Positions 11,301-26,400 are shown, counted from the stretch's first letter. The stretch is DNA of 64,000 bases from Hemicentrotus pulcherrimus (GCA_003118195.1 BEXV01000002.1:748291-812290); one strand, 5' to 3'. The notes: generated by a model not told the origin, from the letters alone. Numbers and translations are program-made.

Positions 11301-13906
11301 GAATACAACTTGAACAAGTATAATAGGTATCAGAAAAAACTACCTTATTATTTTATGTTCCTTTTAACATATCAAAAACATATTTGAAAACAAAACATAG
11401 ATTGGGACAAAGACAGCTAGAAGCCACCCTGGCATTGACTTTAGGCACAACCAAATATAACAAAATGCATGAAGCCTAGAGTATCAATGCCTGACTTGGC
11501 CTGTACTACATTCATAGAAAGAGCTGCTATGGCCAGTACTAAAAAGATTACTCAACGGTTACATTGTTGCTAGAGATACCATTATTTTCATCACTAGTTA
11601 TCAATGACTAATCTCCAGCATGGGAAATCTCCAACAGCGTCATCAAAGTTTCATTATTATCATTATTTGACAGCTGTAGATTAGACGACGTTCACTCTTT
11701 GATACCACCCACTCTGTTCAATCATAGGATCGAAGGAATGTCTTCTATCTCAACAATTAGCTTATATAATGTGCAATTACGTTCATGAAGCATTTGGGGT
11801 ATCCACACCTGTATTGGCAGGGTTGAACATACTTCAACCACATATAGGCTATTCCATTGCCTTCACATACGTTTACATGTAGCAGAAACTATCCACCGAG
11901 TTAAGAAATTAATATTCAATCCCAATCTAAATTCTGACACTTTTAATTATCAATGATTCTATGCTATCTTCACATTAAATGAGCGCTCACAATTGGACAT
12001 ATCAAAATCTTTGGAGTTTCATCACAAGTTCATGATTAGGTTTAAAAGGCAATATCTTAATACAAATGCTGATTTCATCTACCATTATAAAAAAAAAAGA
12101 AAGAAGGATTTTATAAAAAAAGGCATATTTATTTCCCACAACTGAAGGCACACAAATTATCTATAAAAAAAACACAAGAGACAAAACAAAACAGTACTTA
12201 CTTTTTGTATCTAAGAGAGTTCGAAAATGCCACCTGGGTGATGATATATCAAATTTTCACATAGCACTGATAGCAGGATCAAATTTAGTGGTATTTCACA
12301 TTAATATTTATTCCTACTAGGAATGCTAGCTTATAATTATATGTAAAAGAAAAATTTGAGCATGCGCAGAGAAACTGAAATGAAAAGTCACCTTGACATA
12401 TTTACCTAAAGATACATGATGAGTTTACAATTCACTCACACAAAGGAACTCACTCAAAATGAATGATAGTGTATCAATTAATGTAATGCTGCAGCAATGC
12501 GACTGAGTTTTGTTTTTTATGATCATTTGAGTTGTTAATATCAATTAGATTATAAATCTATGTGCACACATATCAAACAGATATTTTCTTTAGGTATATT
12601 ATCTTCCTTGATTCTCTTGGGATTTTTCAAATAAATACAATTCATTTTTAACAACTTTAATACAGAAAACAGGCAGGACAATTCTATATGTACTATTTTA
12701 TGAAGTCTTGGCAGCATTGTATACCATATAAATATATATTACACTCCCATTGCTTGTTTCATTTATTTATGATATATATTTCAACAGACTGGACAGTAAG
12801 AAATAGCTCAAATATTTCAATTTGCTGCATAACGGCTTCCATAGAATTTTACAAGATCTATTTGAATGCAATTCACACAAAGTTCTAAAGGTTTTTGGCT
12901 AACTAGGTATATGCATATTTAATGATTGCAATTATTGAATGTGAACAGATACTAAAGGCACAATTTCTTCATTCACATAAAGATAAAGCATTTAGTTTTA
13001 AATTTTGTTTTCCTCAGTCAATGAAATTTGATATTCAGAGGCTACAAAAATCTGAAGGAGTGAGTCACAAAGTACTGGAGTTTATTACTCCCCTTAGGCC
13101 TGCCTACACCTGTTAGCAAGGCAATCATGAAATCACTTATAAGCCAAAAATAAGTCAAAATACATCCCATGATAGTGATTTGTCAGTTAATATCACAGGC
13201 AATAAATATTTTTTGCTCTATCCCTTCAAGGTACACTGACAATCATTAAAAGAAGCAAAAACATTGTGATTAAAATGCCTCATCAGAATAAGCATGAAAC
13301 ATGGATGCCAGTGGAAATTTGATGTTATCACATCAAATAAACTCCACTTCTAATAAAGAATCAAAACCACGCTTTAGCCGAACTGCATTTTCTTCTCTAT
13401 AAGGAATGAAAGCAACTTTAGTGACAAGTGCCCTTTAATACACAATATTGAAATCACTTTATCAACTAACACAGAAGACTAGAGGAATGCTTATAAGGCA
13501 TGTTTGAAGATTCACAATAAAATCATCTTTGGTTTGCAATACTTTGACAACTAATTCCATTCAATTTTTATTTGGTTGCTACAGACAATGTTAGATCTAA
13601 TCATACCACCATTTACCAACTTTGACAACTACGAGTACAGGAGCTAATTCATCATCACATACTAGAGGAATGTTTTTCCCATGAGACAGATATTATGAAT
13701 GTTCAAGGAGTAACATTAGGAATACATTTCCAAGAGAATATTGGATAATTTCACTTTACTCCTAGTTAAACAACATACAGGATTATCATTATGCAATGGG
13801 CTATGAAATGCCGAGACTTCATGTACAACATTGTTGTAAACTCACTTGTTCTCAATCTTGGATGATTCCATCTTCCAAGGATTTGTGCATGTGTGTAAAC
13901 AAAAAG

Positions 13907-14000
13907 TTACAGGCATCAATCAGATGTGGTTATTAATGTCTGGGTGATCGACCTTCAACTCTTTATTTGCCAGGGATCGAAACCCAGGATAGTCACACTG
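13907..14000 (-). repeat. SINE-like element tail (same family as 17.3 kb copy)
   Basis: Read on the minus strand it contains GGGTTTCGATCCCTGG (box-B-like), then GAAGGTCGATCACCCAGAC, then CTGATTGATGCCTGTAA. The copy at 17311-17472 has AAAGGTCGGTCCCCAGACG and CTGATTGATACACGTCTG in the same order, so the two are diverged members of one family. Confidence 0.55.
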
Positions 14001-14359
14001 TTTGAAGCATATTAGTTTGATACATATACACTGAACTTGTGATAGGAGTTGACTATGGCAGTACTGTTTATTCCATTAGTTGACAAAAAACCCTAAAGAA
14101 TAAATGTTATCATACAAAAGATGCGACGTACGGTCAGAGTTGGTTTCTAGATGAAGACAGAGGGCTGATGACTAAACCTACTACCATCTCACCCTCATGT
14201 GATAAAGTATAATGCTTGTTATAGAGGTTACCTCTTTAAAAAGATCACCTGTTAGAATGAACAATCAAGTAGCTTCCTCAGAGCTAGACTTGCAAGGTCC
14301 ACTCTACATCTTTATACCTCTAGGTGACCTTTATTCTCAGGTTGCAGTGGAGGCTGTTA

Positions 14360-14480
14360 CTATGCCTGAATTTCCATCCTTGTGCCTTTACGTTTGATGA
14401 GGGGTGTTGGATTGGAGACCTTGGGGTCTTGCGTACTGACGATGGCTTCAATCCGGGATCCATTGAAGTTCATTGGGAAC
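14360..14480 (-). CDS. Myo1b: Myosin-I exon 25: C-terminus and stop
   Basis: Acceptor ACAATCCAG. It encodes [18 protein letters not shown] and [17 protein letters not shown], then TAG at 14360-14362. The CKRKxxxxLEV-like C-terminus of MYO1B is recognisable as [11 protein letters not shown] 195-N gap lies in the intron before it, so an extra exon there cannot be excluded, although the phases join without one. Confidence 0.85.
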
Positions 14481-17400
14481 CTGGATTGTGGTCAAGAATG
14501 GACAATAGCATTAAAATGAAAGCTTTTTTCGTTGAATTAATCAATGACTGATTTTCTTTCTAATTTGATTTTGATTTTTTAAAATTTAATTTTCATCCAC
14601 TGCCCCCCCCCCCNNNNNNNNNNNNNNNNNNNNNNNNNNNNNNNNNNNNNNNNNNNNNNNNNNNNNNNNNNNNNNNNNNNNNNNNNNNNNNNNNNNNNNN
14701 NNNNNNNNNNNNNNNNNNNNNNNNNNNNNNNNNNNNNNNNNNNNNNNNNNNNNNNNNNNNNNNNNNNNNNNNNNNNNNNNNNNNNNNNNNNNNNNNNNNN
14801 NNNNNNNNAGAGAGAGAGAGAGAAGAAAAAAAGAGGCGATTGCATTCCATTGCACAACATTACTAAAGAAACAGGGAGAAGAGAGAAATATTTAGAAAAT
14901 ATTAACAAACAAAAATTACTGAATGTGCCACTTACCTGTCAGCTACTGTGACAGAGACATCTTTGTTGGTAGCTGTTCTGATGATACGATGGAACTTGGT
15001 TACCATCTCAATCAGTTTATCACACAGGAACACATAGTCTCCTTTCTTAGTGTTGTCTTCTCCCTATTTGGACCAAAATCAAATGAAACATCTGCATTAT
15101 CCTGCATATTACACTAGGTACAAGACAATCAAAGTAAGAAATCTCAAAATATGTTCAGAAGACAATTGGTACACAGTAATCAAAATATCACCAACAAACT
15201 GTGTGATCAATGCTTATGAACTCTTATTGTGCTTTTTATAGCCTAAAAAAAAGCTGTGCACCCTAAAAAATGAGACTAAGATGTACGTGTATCTAGTATT
15301 GTATGTACATACCGCACACATGTAATTATTATCAATGGAAGGTTAGATGAACAGCTTAGTCATTGTTCTCACAGAAATGAAATAGAAATCTGATTTAAAT
15401 GTGATTTAAGCCCCTAAAGCCATGGGGAAAAAAAAACATACACATATAAATAAATAAATACTCATCATGGGTATTAGATGCCCACAGCTTCTTTTTTTCA
15501 AGTGCCATTTTTTGTACACATAAATTCATATTTTGCTTCCCTCTTTAAATTCTTGGGGTTTACACTATCATGCATGAATAAAGCACTAGACACAATGAAA
15601 ATGATAAACATAGGCAAAATACAATTTTGACTTCTGAATACTTTGGTAAAGCTGCATACATATACGTAACATACCTTTGTGACATGAATGACAAGGACAT
15701 AGTCACTGTAAGGTGTTACAGACATGCCAGAGATAGCTGCTAGAGGAACTCTGTTCTTCTGGACTAACGTCTTCTGATCCATCACCATGAAGGATGCGGT
15801 TGTCAAGACAACAAGCTGATCAGTGACCTTCAAAATCAAGCAAAAGGCATCACATTTATAGAGCAAATCACTTTAATAGCTTGCTGTGGTCTATACAGTA
15901 ACATGATTGAATGAATTGTTAAGAAAGTGTACGTCAAATCATGTGTTTCATGCCAAAATGTAATGGTTTGCATAAAATATAACTGTCAAATCTTTATTCA
16001 AGTTATAGTATAACAGTCAATATACACATAAATCATTTCAAGCATATTTCACAACTCAAATACACTGTACTGAATTCATGTGAAGAGACAGATATATATT
16101 TTACATTAAGTTAAAAATGGAAATTATTATACATGAGACTCAATTCAATCAATTCAATCTGTACATCTAATTCAACTGAGTAATTGATTTAAACAGCCAT
16201 GTTTATAGCACAAGGATGACAATTTTAAAGTTTCCTCTTCTACCACCTTAATAATTCAACACTACCTGAAATGCATTGATGTTCATTTTTTCTGTAAATA
16301 TATCAAGGAGGAAATTACCTTGCCATTGTTTCTGTTGATCTTTTTGACGATATCAGCAAAAACAATGAACTGATCACTGGTCTCTGCATGGGTTTTCTTG
16401 TACTTGGCATTGTTCCTTAGTAGCACATAATCACCATTGAATGGAGTTGCCACACTACAGAGGGACAAGATAGGAGTAGTGTTCATCAATCAGACATATC
16501 ACTTTCAACTATAGGTCTATGCTTGTTATACCTAGAAAGACTGGTTGACAACTGAATTAATTAACCATCAACCATTTAAACTTTTAAAGATAACCATCTC
16601 CATATTTCTCTTTAAGAATTCAACAGATAGAAAAATACAATTTAAAAATCAATTATTAAAGTAAACAAGATAGATGATAGGAAAAGAAGAGATTAAAAAC
16701 GGACAAGATGAAATATAAGACAGCAAACAAGCATATGACATACAAAATAAGTCATGGTCCACCTATAAAACAAAAAACAGCCATCCTTAATGCAAAGCTA
16801 AAAACTGACTTTATACCATTTCACTGAAATCTTGCAAGATAGGCATAATCCTAAAATTATTGTTTTAATTTGTTAATGTCATGTCAATTTAGCCCAAATC
16901 AATGTATATGAGGGCCAATCATTCTCCTTATCACAGCTCACATGTAAATACATGCACATGTAGCATGAATACTTTATTTTGAAAGTGAGATCATGTTTTC
17001 TCACCTCTTTGGATAAAGAGCCTTTTTATCCTTGAACAAGCTACTAGCCGTGACCTTCTCACCCAGACGAATCCTGGTAGCTTCATCAAACTTCTTCCTG
17101 AACTGGTTGGCTCTCCACGTGATGAAGATTTCTTGAAGTTGTTTGTGAGCTGTGGTGTGCAGCGGGGAGCATGGCGGCCATGATGCATCCACGGGTGACA
17201 TCGAGGGCAGGTGTTGCTTTAACCTCTGTAGGTACCTCACATGCTGTCAAATAGTTCAGAAGTGTATAAATCAATCTTTTGCCCAAAGTGTGTATGTGTG
17301 TATTGGGTTTTTACAGACGTGTATCAATCAGGTTTGATTATTTACGTCTGGGGACCGACCTTTAAACGTCACCATCCGAAAGACGTGACTCAGTTTCGAA

Positions 17401-20400
17401 CCTGTGTCCTCACCTGAATCAGTTTGTAACTTCCACTTTTTAGCTGGATTACAGGCGCACGCCACAACGCCAAAGATTCGCATTTCTCACTTATAAATGG
17501 ATTACCATTGCAAAGACACTTGACTGGGAAGGGAAAAACAAAACTTGATCACTTTCATGTACATATGACCCTCTCGTCTCTTATCCTAGTATGCAGGTAC
17601 AAGGTATAACGGTGGACAGCTGCACAGGTTATTCTCTCTACTTATCAAAAATGGTATTGGGGGGCTTTCAACATAGGCATGACTGTGACTATTCTAGTGG
17701 TTTTCTAACCCATGCTCCAGGAACAATTGCTCTGCAGTCACATAATTACACCAACAGAATGCCCCTAAAATATACCCTAACCTGAAGACCTTCTTTAAAC
17801 AGATTCTCAACCAAAACCCAAACTCTGATGTTTCTTGAAAACAAATCCCGGTGCAGATGTTCTTGAGCAAATGTCAGATCACCTGTCCCACACCTCTATT
17901 TAAACATCAAGAGGCAGAGTTATTTTAGGGAGCGGTAATCCCCCAAATAGATGGAATTGTATATTTCCAGTAAAAAGAAATGGTATAAAGTTTCGACAAA
18001 AGTCCCTAGAAGCTGACCTTGCATGATAAAATGAGTTTAGAGGTTATACTTACGATACATTTCATGATAAAGGCCTTGACCTTTGGACCCGCATTGGCTT
18101 TGAAGTGCTTCCTGAACTCCTTCCGCACCTGTTACAAGAAGACAAAATGCAAAAAACATGTCAGAAATGTTTCTTTAATTTCTGTCTCTCCCATCTCTCT
18201 CTTTTTCTCCAATTTTCATCCAACAACATCTTCAATCTGATTATTTAATAAATGCTATTACAACCTGTACATCAATGTGCCTGTTCCCTACAAGATAAAT
18301 CAGTGAACTATGATAAAAAATACCAACATTCTCATCTTTTGTAATTCAACATCACAGGAACAGGCTAGTTGTATACTTATCTAGAAGAAATAAATAAAAA
18401 AAAAAAAAAAAAAAAAAAAAATAAAAAAAAAAAAAAAAAAAAAAACCCCAAAATAACACCATTTGGAAATGCATACATCTTCACCAAGGTGCAATGAATC
18501 TTTATCTGGTAAAAATGAATAAGTTAGGGTAATTATAATGATCTAGCACTTTTTAAATCCCATCATTATGATCATTACTTCTTAAAATCAGCTCCCTACA
18601 TTTAATAAGCATCTTACCTTCCATCCAACATAGAACTTGAGAATGATGCTAGCTGCCCAGACACATCTTGCCCTGTATTTGATTCTCTTGAACTCCTCTC
18701 TTGCTTGATGACCATGAAAATGAGCTGCAATAGTGGTACAAGCTTTCTTCTTCTTCTGGTACAAGGTTCTCTCCTATTCATAGGGGAAGTTAGGAAACTT
18801 TAAGATAAACATCACCAAAAGGAAATATCATTCATAGTGAATCACAAATTATGAATATCCAGACATAGTGTGTTACAGAAAAAGCTAAAGATGTAACATT
18901 ATCAAAATATATTCCAAATGACATCATTTTTTATGTGTTATCCTTGGAGTTGATAGGCTTCATTACGCTAATAGTTATGGCTTGTATCACAGTCATTTTC
19001 CAACACATATAATGACTGTACAGATCAAAATGTAACTACAGGAATGTACAAATACATATTAACGCAAATAACATTCAACAAAGTAAAGTAGGTTCCTAAA
19101 AACAATCCTCAGAATGGATTACACTTTCTTTCACCTCAATGTAATTAAACATTCCTACCTGGTAGCCCCTGAATTGTGAAGCGATGAGTATAGCACCCTT
19201 CTTCATCTTCTTGAAGTGTGTCATGGCATGCCATCCCCGATACATGGTCTGTACTAAGGTTGCTAAGTGATGCATGTGATGATGTCTTCTCTCCTCCATG
19301 TCAAACAACTACAACACCAAAATATGCTAAATGTTTAACTTCATAATTGCTATCGCAAATTATAACATTTTACATACATCGCTTTTTGCATCTCTCTAAT
19401 CTTTAAAACAAAAGCTGTGCTTTCATATCTATCCCTAAAATTAACCACATCAACCACAAGGACAACTATCAAATTATGTGAAGAACACATATAAATATAT
19501 AAAAAAAATGAGTCAACAATACTTCCACATTGTATATCAAAAGTGAGTTCCAAGTACAAGTGATACTGAACTGATATCGATTTTCTTTGATGTGTCCTAT
19601 CAATCATATAGAATATAAATGCAACAAAGCTAAAATTGTATGTGCATTATCTGACAATGTTGCACTTAAAAAGAAATACTAATGTTGTCAAAGCAAAACT
19701 ATCAAGCCGCTTTTTCAACTAAGACTCTTCAATATCTCTTCAAAATCGTGTCTATTTCTATTCTGCAATAAACTTCCTTACAATGATTATCCATTGAGAT
19801 ATTATACATAATATTTGTAAGGGATATATATGTATTTTTTTTTTAAAACCTTTTTTTTTGGTGCTGGCCATTCTTTTTGGCAGGAAATAAGTGTGTCTTA
19901 TACATGGAGATTTATGGTAGTCAATAACTATATGATGGAGTCTCATGTCTCCCTATAACAAACAGGACTCAAGATTAGAGATTGAATTCTACATTGTAAA
20001 TGGTTTACTGTCAATGTGATCTGCTTACTGTTCTAGGGTTCCTGATGAAGATCTTGTTCCTCCCGTATGCTATCTCATCATCCATGATATGAAGATGTCT
20101 GACTAGTTCTTGAGTACCGTCCTTAGGTTCTCCAACCCACTTAGGCCAGGTCTTAGGGCACAACATCTTGTAACGGGACAAGAACAGCTCATAGGGTTGT
20201 CGGAATGCGAATCCTGCTCGTCTAACTCTCACGTTCTCCAGCAAACTAGTGAATTAGGGGAAGATAAGATGGGAGTAGAAAATATTCAGGGTTCCAACAG
20301 AAATTTGAGAACCACATTCAATGACTTTCCATGACCAGATTAGTACCATTTTGGTATGGCTTGCGGCATCCAAGTAGCGTGCGAATACCATACAGTATTA

Positions 20401-23400
20401 TACAATTTTATGTTTGTGATGACCTCTGCCTCCCGTCTAAATTTCGTTGATTTTCCATGACTTTAAGAGATTTTTTTCTTCTTCAATTTTCATGAGTTTC
20501 CATGACTTTACAAAAGAACTAAAATTTTCCATGACTTTCTAGGTGTTTCAATGACCGTTTGTTTGTTTAGATGATTTGGGGTTTCCTTATTGTATGAAGA
20601 TTGTAACAGATGGACGGAATGGAGATTATAGAAAAGGAGGTTACAGGATATCATTACATCAATAGAGCCATATTGAGGGTAAGGTGGAGTTAAAACTATG
20701 GTCACAAATCAGAGCAGCGACTGACCAACTAGTAGCCTGCTCGGTCGCTGCTAGAATTTAGGCATCGCCCAATGATTTTTTTTAGAAGTCGAGGAGGTTA
20801 TAGAGCCCTGTCGATTTCCCATTGGTCGATTTTAGGTCAAAACTGGGTGAAATCGGAGAGCTTCTCCGGGCGGTGTCCCGGCAGTGACTGACCAATGACC
20901 CACCAATAACCGAGTGCCCCCCCCCCCTTAGCCACTGGTAATTTGCCGGGCGGGGCGCCAAAATACGCTTGGTGCCTGGGCATTTGTCGCTGTACACCGA
21001 CCTAATTGAGCAATCGCCGTCGAGCGATTTAGGTCAAAGGATGCTGACCGATTTTGAACTCGTCACCCAGTGACAGACTGATCTCCCAGCGACGAACGCT
21101 CATGGGAGATAATAGAATAATCTAGGAATCAAAAGGAGTACATTTTAAGGTGTAATTCCATTTCCAACATAATTCCTATGGTGACTTCCATGAGGAANAC
21201 TGGTAATTTGCCGGGCGGGCGTCAAAATACGCTCGGTGCCCGGGCTTTTGTCGCTGTACACCGACCTAATCTAGCAATCGCCGTCGAGCGATTTAGGTCA
21301 AAGGATGCTGACCGATTTTGAACTCGTCGCCCAGTGACAGACTGATCTCCAAGCGACGAACGCTCAGCAGCCTTTGACCTAGCGGCTTCGATTTTTGACT
21401 TAAATCGCTCGACGGCAAATGCTTGATTAGTTCGGAGCCCAGACAGCCAATCTGGGCACCGACCGTACTTAAGGCGGGGAGTGAAAGTTAGCAGGCGGCG
21501 CCCAAATTTTAACTCCGCGCTAAAGCCTCAGCAGCGACCGAGCGATGCCCTTAAAACAAGCGGTGCCTGGGCAAAATTGGCTAAAAACTCGCCGCCCGGC
21601 CGCCGAGCAGGCTACTTTTAGGTGATGTGACCAAAGCTTAATACAAGGAGAGGGAGAGACAGAATTTTAATGGGAGATAATAGAATAATCTAGGAATCAA
21701 AAGGAGTACATTTTAAGGTGTAATTCCATTTCCGACATAATTCCATGAGGAAGTGCTACATTTGTTTCAACTTACCCAAGATATCTAACCTGGTGCTGAA
21801 CAATGTCATAGTCAAAGCTCATTTTTCTCTTGAAGTCATTTGGCTGAAAATAAAGCAAGACAAACCAAGTATTAAAAATTTAATTCTTCAGTGTAACAGA
21901 ACAGCTTGAAAAGTATCATACATTATTCAACGTTAGAAGGTACAAGGGTGAACTTCAGGTCAATTTTGAAGTGTGGTTTTTCTAAAACATCTGAGAGACA
22001 AAAGAAAGAATACAGTGTTTGATAGAAAAACATGTAAAATGAAAGTTTGAAAGAAAATGAGTTAAAGGGAGGGAGAGAGATAGAGAGAGAGAAAGAGAGA
22101 GGAAGAGAGAGGAAGAGTGAGAGAGAGAGAGAGAGAGAGAGATAGAGAGAAAAATAGAGAAAAAGAGAAAGAGAAAGAAGTATGGAGAAAACAATGACTA
22201 ACCTTGATACATCTGATGTAGTTAGGATGTTTGCAGACCAGGTTCTTCATAAGCTCACTCACGGATGTCTACAATAAAGAGAACGATATATGTTCCAACA
22301 GTTCATGAAAACTGTATTTTCATCATTTGCAAAGGAGACTTACTTCATACAAAAAAGAAACGTGTCTCACATGACATATATGACTTCTTTTTCATATATT
22401 TCAACATAATTTTTTGTAAATCACATAATTTGATCATTCACTTATGTAACAATCTAATGATAATTACAAACTTTTTATTCAATTATTTGAATAGTCAATG
22501 GTCAAGTAAGAAAAGATTGACAATTTTTTTGTTGTTGTCCATCATGAAATTGCCTAGTTGAATAAAATATTTGTCTGGATACCTTGAACTGACTCCCAGC
22601 CGTTGGTGGGCGTTTCTTGGACATGAACTTTGGATCTCCTTCTGGGAAGAGTTCTGACAGGAGCAGATGTTTGCATTTGAACATGAGCTGAGAGAGATCA
22701 TGGAACAGGAGGTCATTGTTACGATCGATGAATCCTTCCACATCATACGTCACCTAGGATGTAAAATAAGAGAAAGAATCATTTTACTGGATGTTTTAGA
22801 TAATGCAGCATTTCCATGCCATTGGTAGAAACTTTTTCTAAAGAATCTAAGTGCTTAACTATGTGTTAAAAATATTAAAGAATGGCAAATTTTTTCTCTT
22901 CTCATTAATACTACCATGAAATCATCTGTCGAGGGCCGGATGGGCATTGATTCCACGTCAAAGAATTGGGGTTTCCATTCTGGTTCTCAGAGGACAAAAC
23001 AACAAGAATAAATCTCATATTTTTAAAATTGTGAATAATGAAAAAGTAATTTTTTAAAGCTCTAATAGCTGCCATAGGCATACCCAAAAAACAAAAACAA
23101 ACAAACAACAACAGGGGTGGCATCTTGACAAATATGGTTTATTTTAGATTAGTGAAAGTCTGTTAATTGCCACAAAAATTATAAATAAGGATGGGTCACT
23201 AGTTAATGTCTGTGCCAAGCTGACTGTGTATGTGTAAGCGCCAATAAAAACGTGTTTACTCTGCGCAACTTCAATTTGTTATGACAATCAAAATTCTCTT
23301 TCACTAATATAATAAATATACCTATACCAGAGTTTTTTAGAATATGACCCCCAATAATGATATTTTTACCATTACTATTATCATGATCACCATTATCATT

Positions 23401-26400
23401 AACATCCCCATATTCTTAATACAGAATCCACCCAGTTCCTGTAGGCAATGGTTTAAATACTCACAGCTCCTGCATAGTGCTGTAACCTGAAGCTGTTATG
23501 GTCGATGGTCTTGTCTGACTTGAGCTTTCCTCTGCTCTCATAGTGTGGGTGGTTCACAATGGACTTGATAGTGTTGAGCTTGTTGAGGAATGTTTCGTCA
23601 GAGACGGTACCAGGTCTAAGACACTCTTCATCCAACATGGCCAGGATGCCAATATTGCTCTACACAATAACAAGAAGACATTCAAGATGATAATTTAAAT
23701 TGTGTATATAAGGGTCACGTGAGTACAATTACCTAGCGTTAAAGGGATCGTTTAACAATGTCAAATCTGAGATACACGGTCCTACATGTTACTAGTGTCT
23801 GTAATATGGTGTAATATTGAAGCCCTAAAAAAAAAATGATCAAGAAATGCCTCAAAAATTTAGCCTCTAAACTACTTCTGCTTTCGAGAAAAATTGAATA
23901 TAACAATTTACTGGTGCTCCCGGTAAATTTTGATGAATTTCAAATAGCGCCTACGGCCGTACAATTGCTGACCTAAAGGTTTATAATTATCATTGTAGCA
24001 TGAGCTAAATCAAGGATTATTTATAAAGGATCTAAGACAAAGTTACTGGATCAAAAACTTTTGCAAAAATCTAAATTTAAGAAATCAGTTTTGCTCTTAT
24101 CTGTAATGGAACATGCTTGGGATGGGGGGGGGGGTGTTAATGCTTTTCTAATATGTTTTTAGGTTTTATATGTATTCAAATTGTATTATATGTTGTATAC
24201 TAACTGTTAATATCTTACTTCCTGGACCCCAGGGAAGAACAGTTTTGTTATACTAACTAAGCTGAATGGGTTATCCAGCCATTCACTATACCATTGATTT
24301 TACTATATACATGCATTTTCTTTGTATTGTTTTTAATACCTGGTATTGTGATATGGAAAATAAATACCAATACCAATAACAACAACAACACAAGGCACAC
24401 ATCAGAGATATATCATTTCCTTTCTACTTCAGAACTTTGACTTCATCAGCCAATGGCTATTATACTGGTATTGCTCTATACCAAGACAAGAATACATTTA
24501 AACTTATTATTTTGAAATACAGAACACATGGCACAGCACAAAGATACAATATTATTTCCCTCTTAAAGGTATTACAAAGTTTTGATAATTTTTAAAAATT
24601 GGCTGGATAGTGATTCTTTACAATGTTGATATATTTGGATGCCCCTATGAATGTATTATAAGCACTAAAAAAATTGGCCCCTAAAACACTTCTGCTATCG
24701 AGAAAAATTGAATATAAAAATTTACTGGTGCTCCCGGTAAATTGTTGATAAAATTCAAATAGCGCCTACGGCCATACGATGGTAGCTGCGACCATGAAAA
24801 TCTCAGAATATGCAGTTGAGAGGGCACTATGCAACATAAAAAGTTTATTATTTACAATTTCATCACTTTAGCCTCAATTTTAACCGCAGCAACAACCACT
24901 GAATATTGTAGGATCGCATATGCTTCCAATATGTTCACTTGAACCAAATTCATGACCCCATACCAAAAATTTGTATTACCTTTAATATGCATGAATCAGT
25001 ACTCAAAACTATTGCATTATGTAAAGTTGATATTACCAAAAATTATCTCTGATCCCAAAAAGAATTCCTCTGCAAATTTCAAGATGTCTTTCAATTTTTC
25101 TTTTCTTGGGTGTTTTGGATCCTTTGGGGATGGGAAATTATAGAATTATAATAAAAATGATGCATGATTACTGCATCTATACTACTCCTAATTAAAATGA
25201 ACCATTAAATTGGAATTATATAAATTGTATGAATGTTTGTGTAATCACATATGTACATTAAGACAAACATATTCTAAAATCGTTCAGCAGCCACATACAT
25301 TTGTAAATAACTTATATATTTACTACAACTATTTTACCAACATTAATACTCCATTATAAACATATAAATCACAAACTATCCACAGGTGAATTAATATTGG
25401 TTGAATTTAAAAGAAAGTATCATATACATTTATATTCAAAAAAACATATTTAAATGCAAATGTACATCTATATTTCAATCATACATATTGGTTTCATTTT
25501 CTTGCAAATGGTTTGAATAATTCTGCATTCATGCTTTTATATGCCATCATGACAAGCAGTGTTTTTTCCAACCCATCTATGTTTAAGGAAAAAAATCTTG
25601 AAATTAGTCCATTAAACAGTCCATGACTACAAAAAACTATATAATTTGAAAAGATGCAATAAATGTTATTCCAGCATATTGTTTTTTTTCCAGTAACGAT
25701 ACAAGCATTTTATATTTTAAGAAAGGGTAGACTTGCCATGCTTTTATTTTCACAGTAGGGTTACTCCCAATGTCAATATTATTCAGCTTCAATAAAGAAT
25801 GACCTTTTAACACATATATGCTCAGTTCTTTTTTCATACTCTGTAACCTTGGAAACCAAAGAATGCATGTATGTATCACCGTACTGCATCCAGATGGAGA
25901 GTTTGATTGTAGCTTAGTTTCAGTACAATGTATACAAAACTCCCGACACGCAAGCTAGCTATTTTTATCTCAATTCTAAGGCATTCAAATCAGTTGAAAA
26001 TTGGTTTTATCATGAAAATATGGGCAAGCATATATCTCCTTTTTTAAGGAGGAAATAACAGATAAGTACTGAATGTTTTTGCATGCTGTAAAGGTTGAAT
26101 TACACTAAACTTTTAAGGAAATAAACTAATAAGATTAAATTACAAGCATGTTTTGAGGGTCGAAAAGGAAATCGTTGAAATTATGATTAAAGGATCATTG
26201 AGGATAGTACTTCTGCAACATACAACCATGCACAGGAAACTCTAACACAATGAAGAAAAAAAGGTTACTTCTCTATAGCATTCTATACTCACCTCATCTT
26301 CTTTCTCCTTTTATATTGACACATAAATGATTGCAAAATAATGAGGCATTCAAAGAAATGGCAAAGCAAAATGAGATATGTGCAAAAACATAAGCTACAT

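Larger units (their letters stand above)
8101..14359. other. Intergenic DNA between convergent genes, incl. probable myosin 3' UTR
   Basis: AT-rich DNA with only short chance reading frames. The right part should hold the myosin 3' UTR read on the minus strand. The nearest minus-strand AATAAA downstream of the myosin stop that I noted is at 14067-14072, and others occur near 13960 and 13569. Apart from the short tandem repeat near 8.27 kb and the SINE-like tail near 13.95 kb I see no gene. Confidence 0.5.

Noticed and set aside
14212..14551. Plus-strand frames opposite the last myosin exon
   Set aside because: Antisense shadows of exon 25, which has a correct acceptor, phase and C-terminal match on the minus strand.
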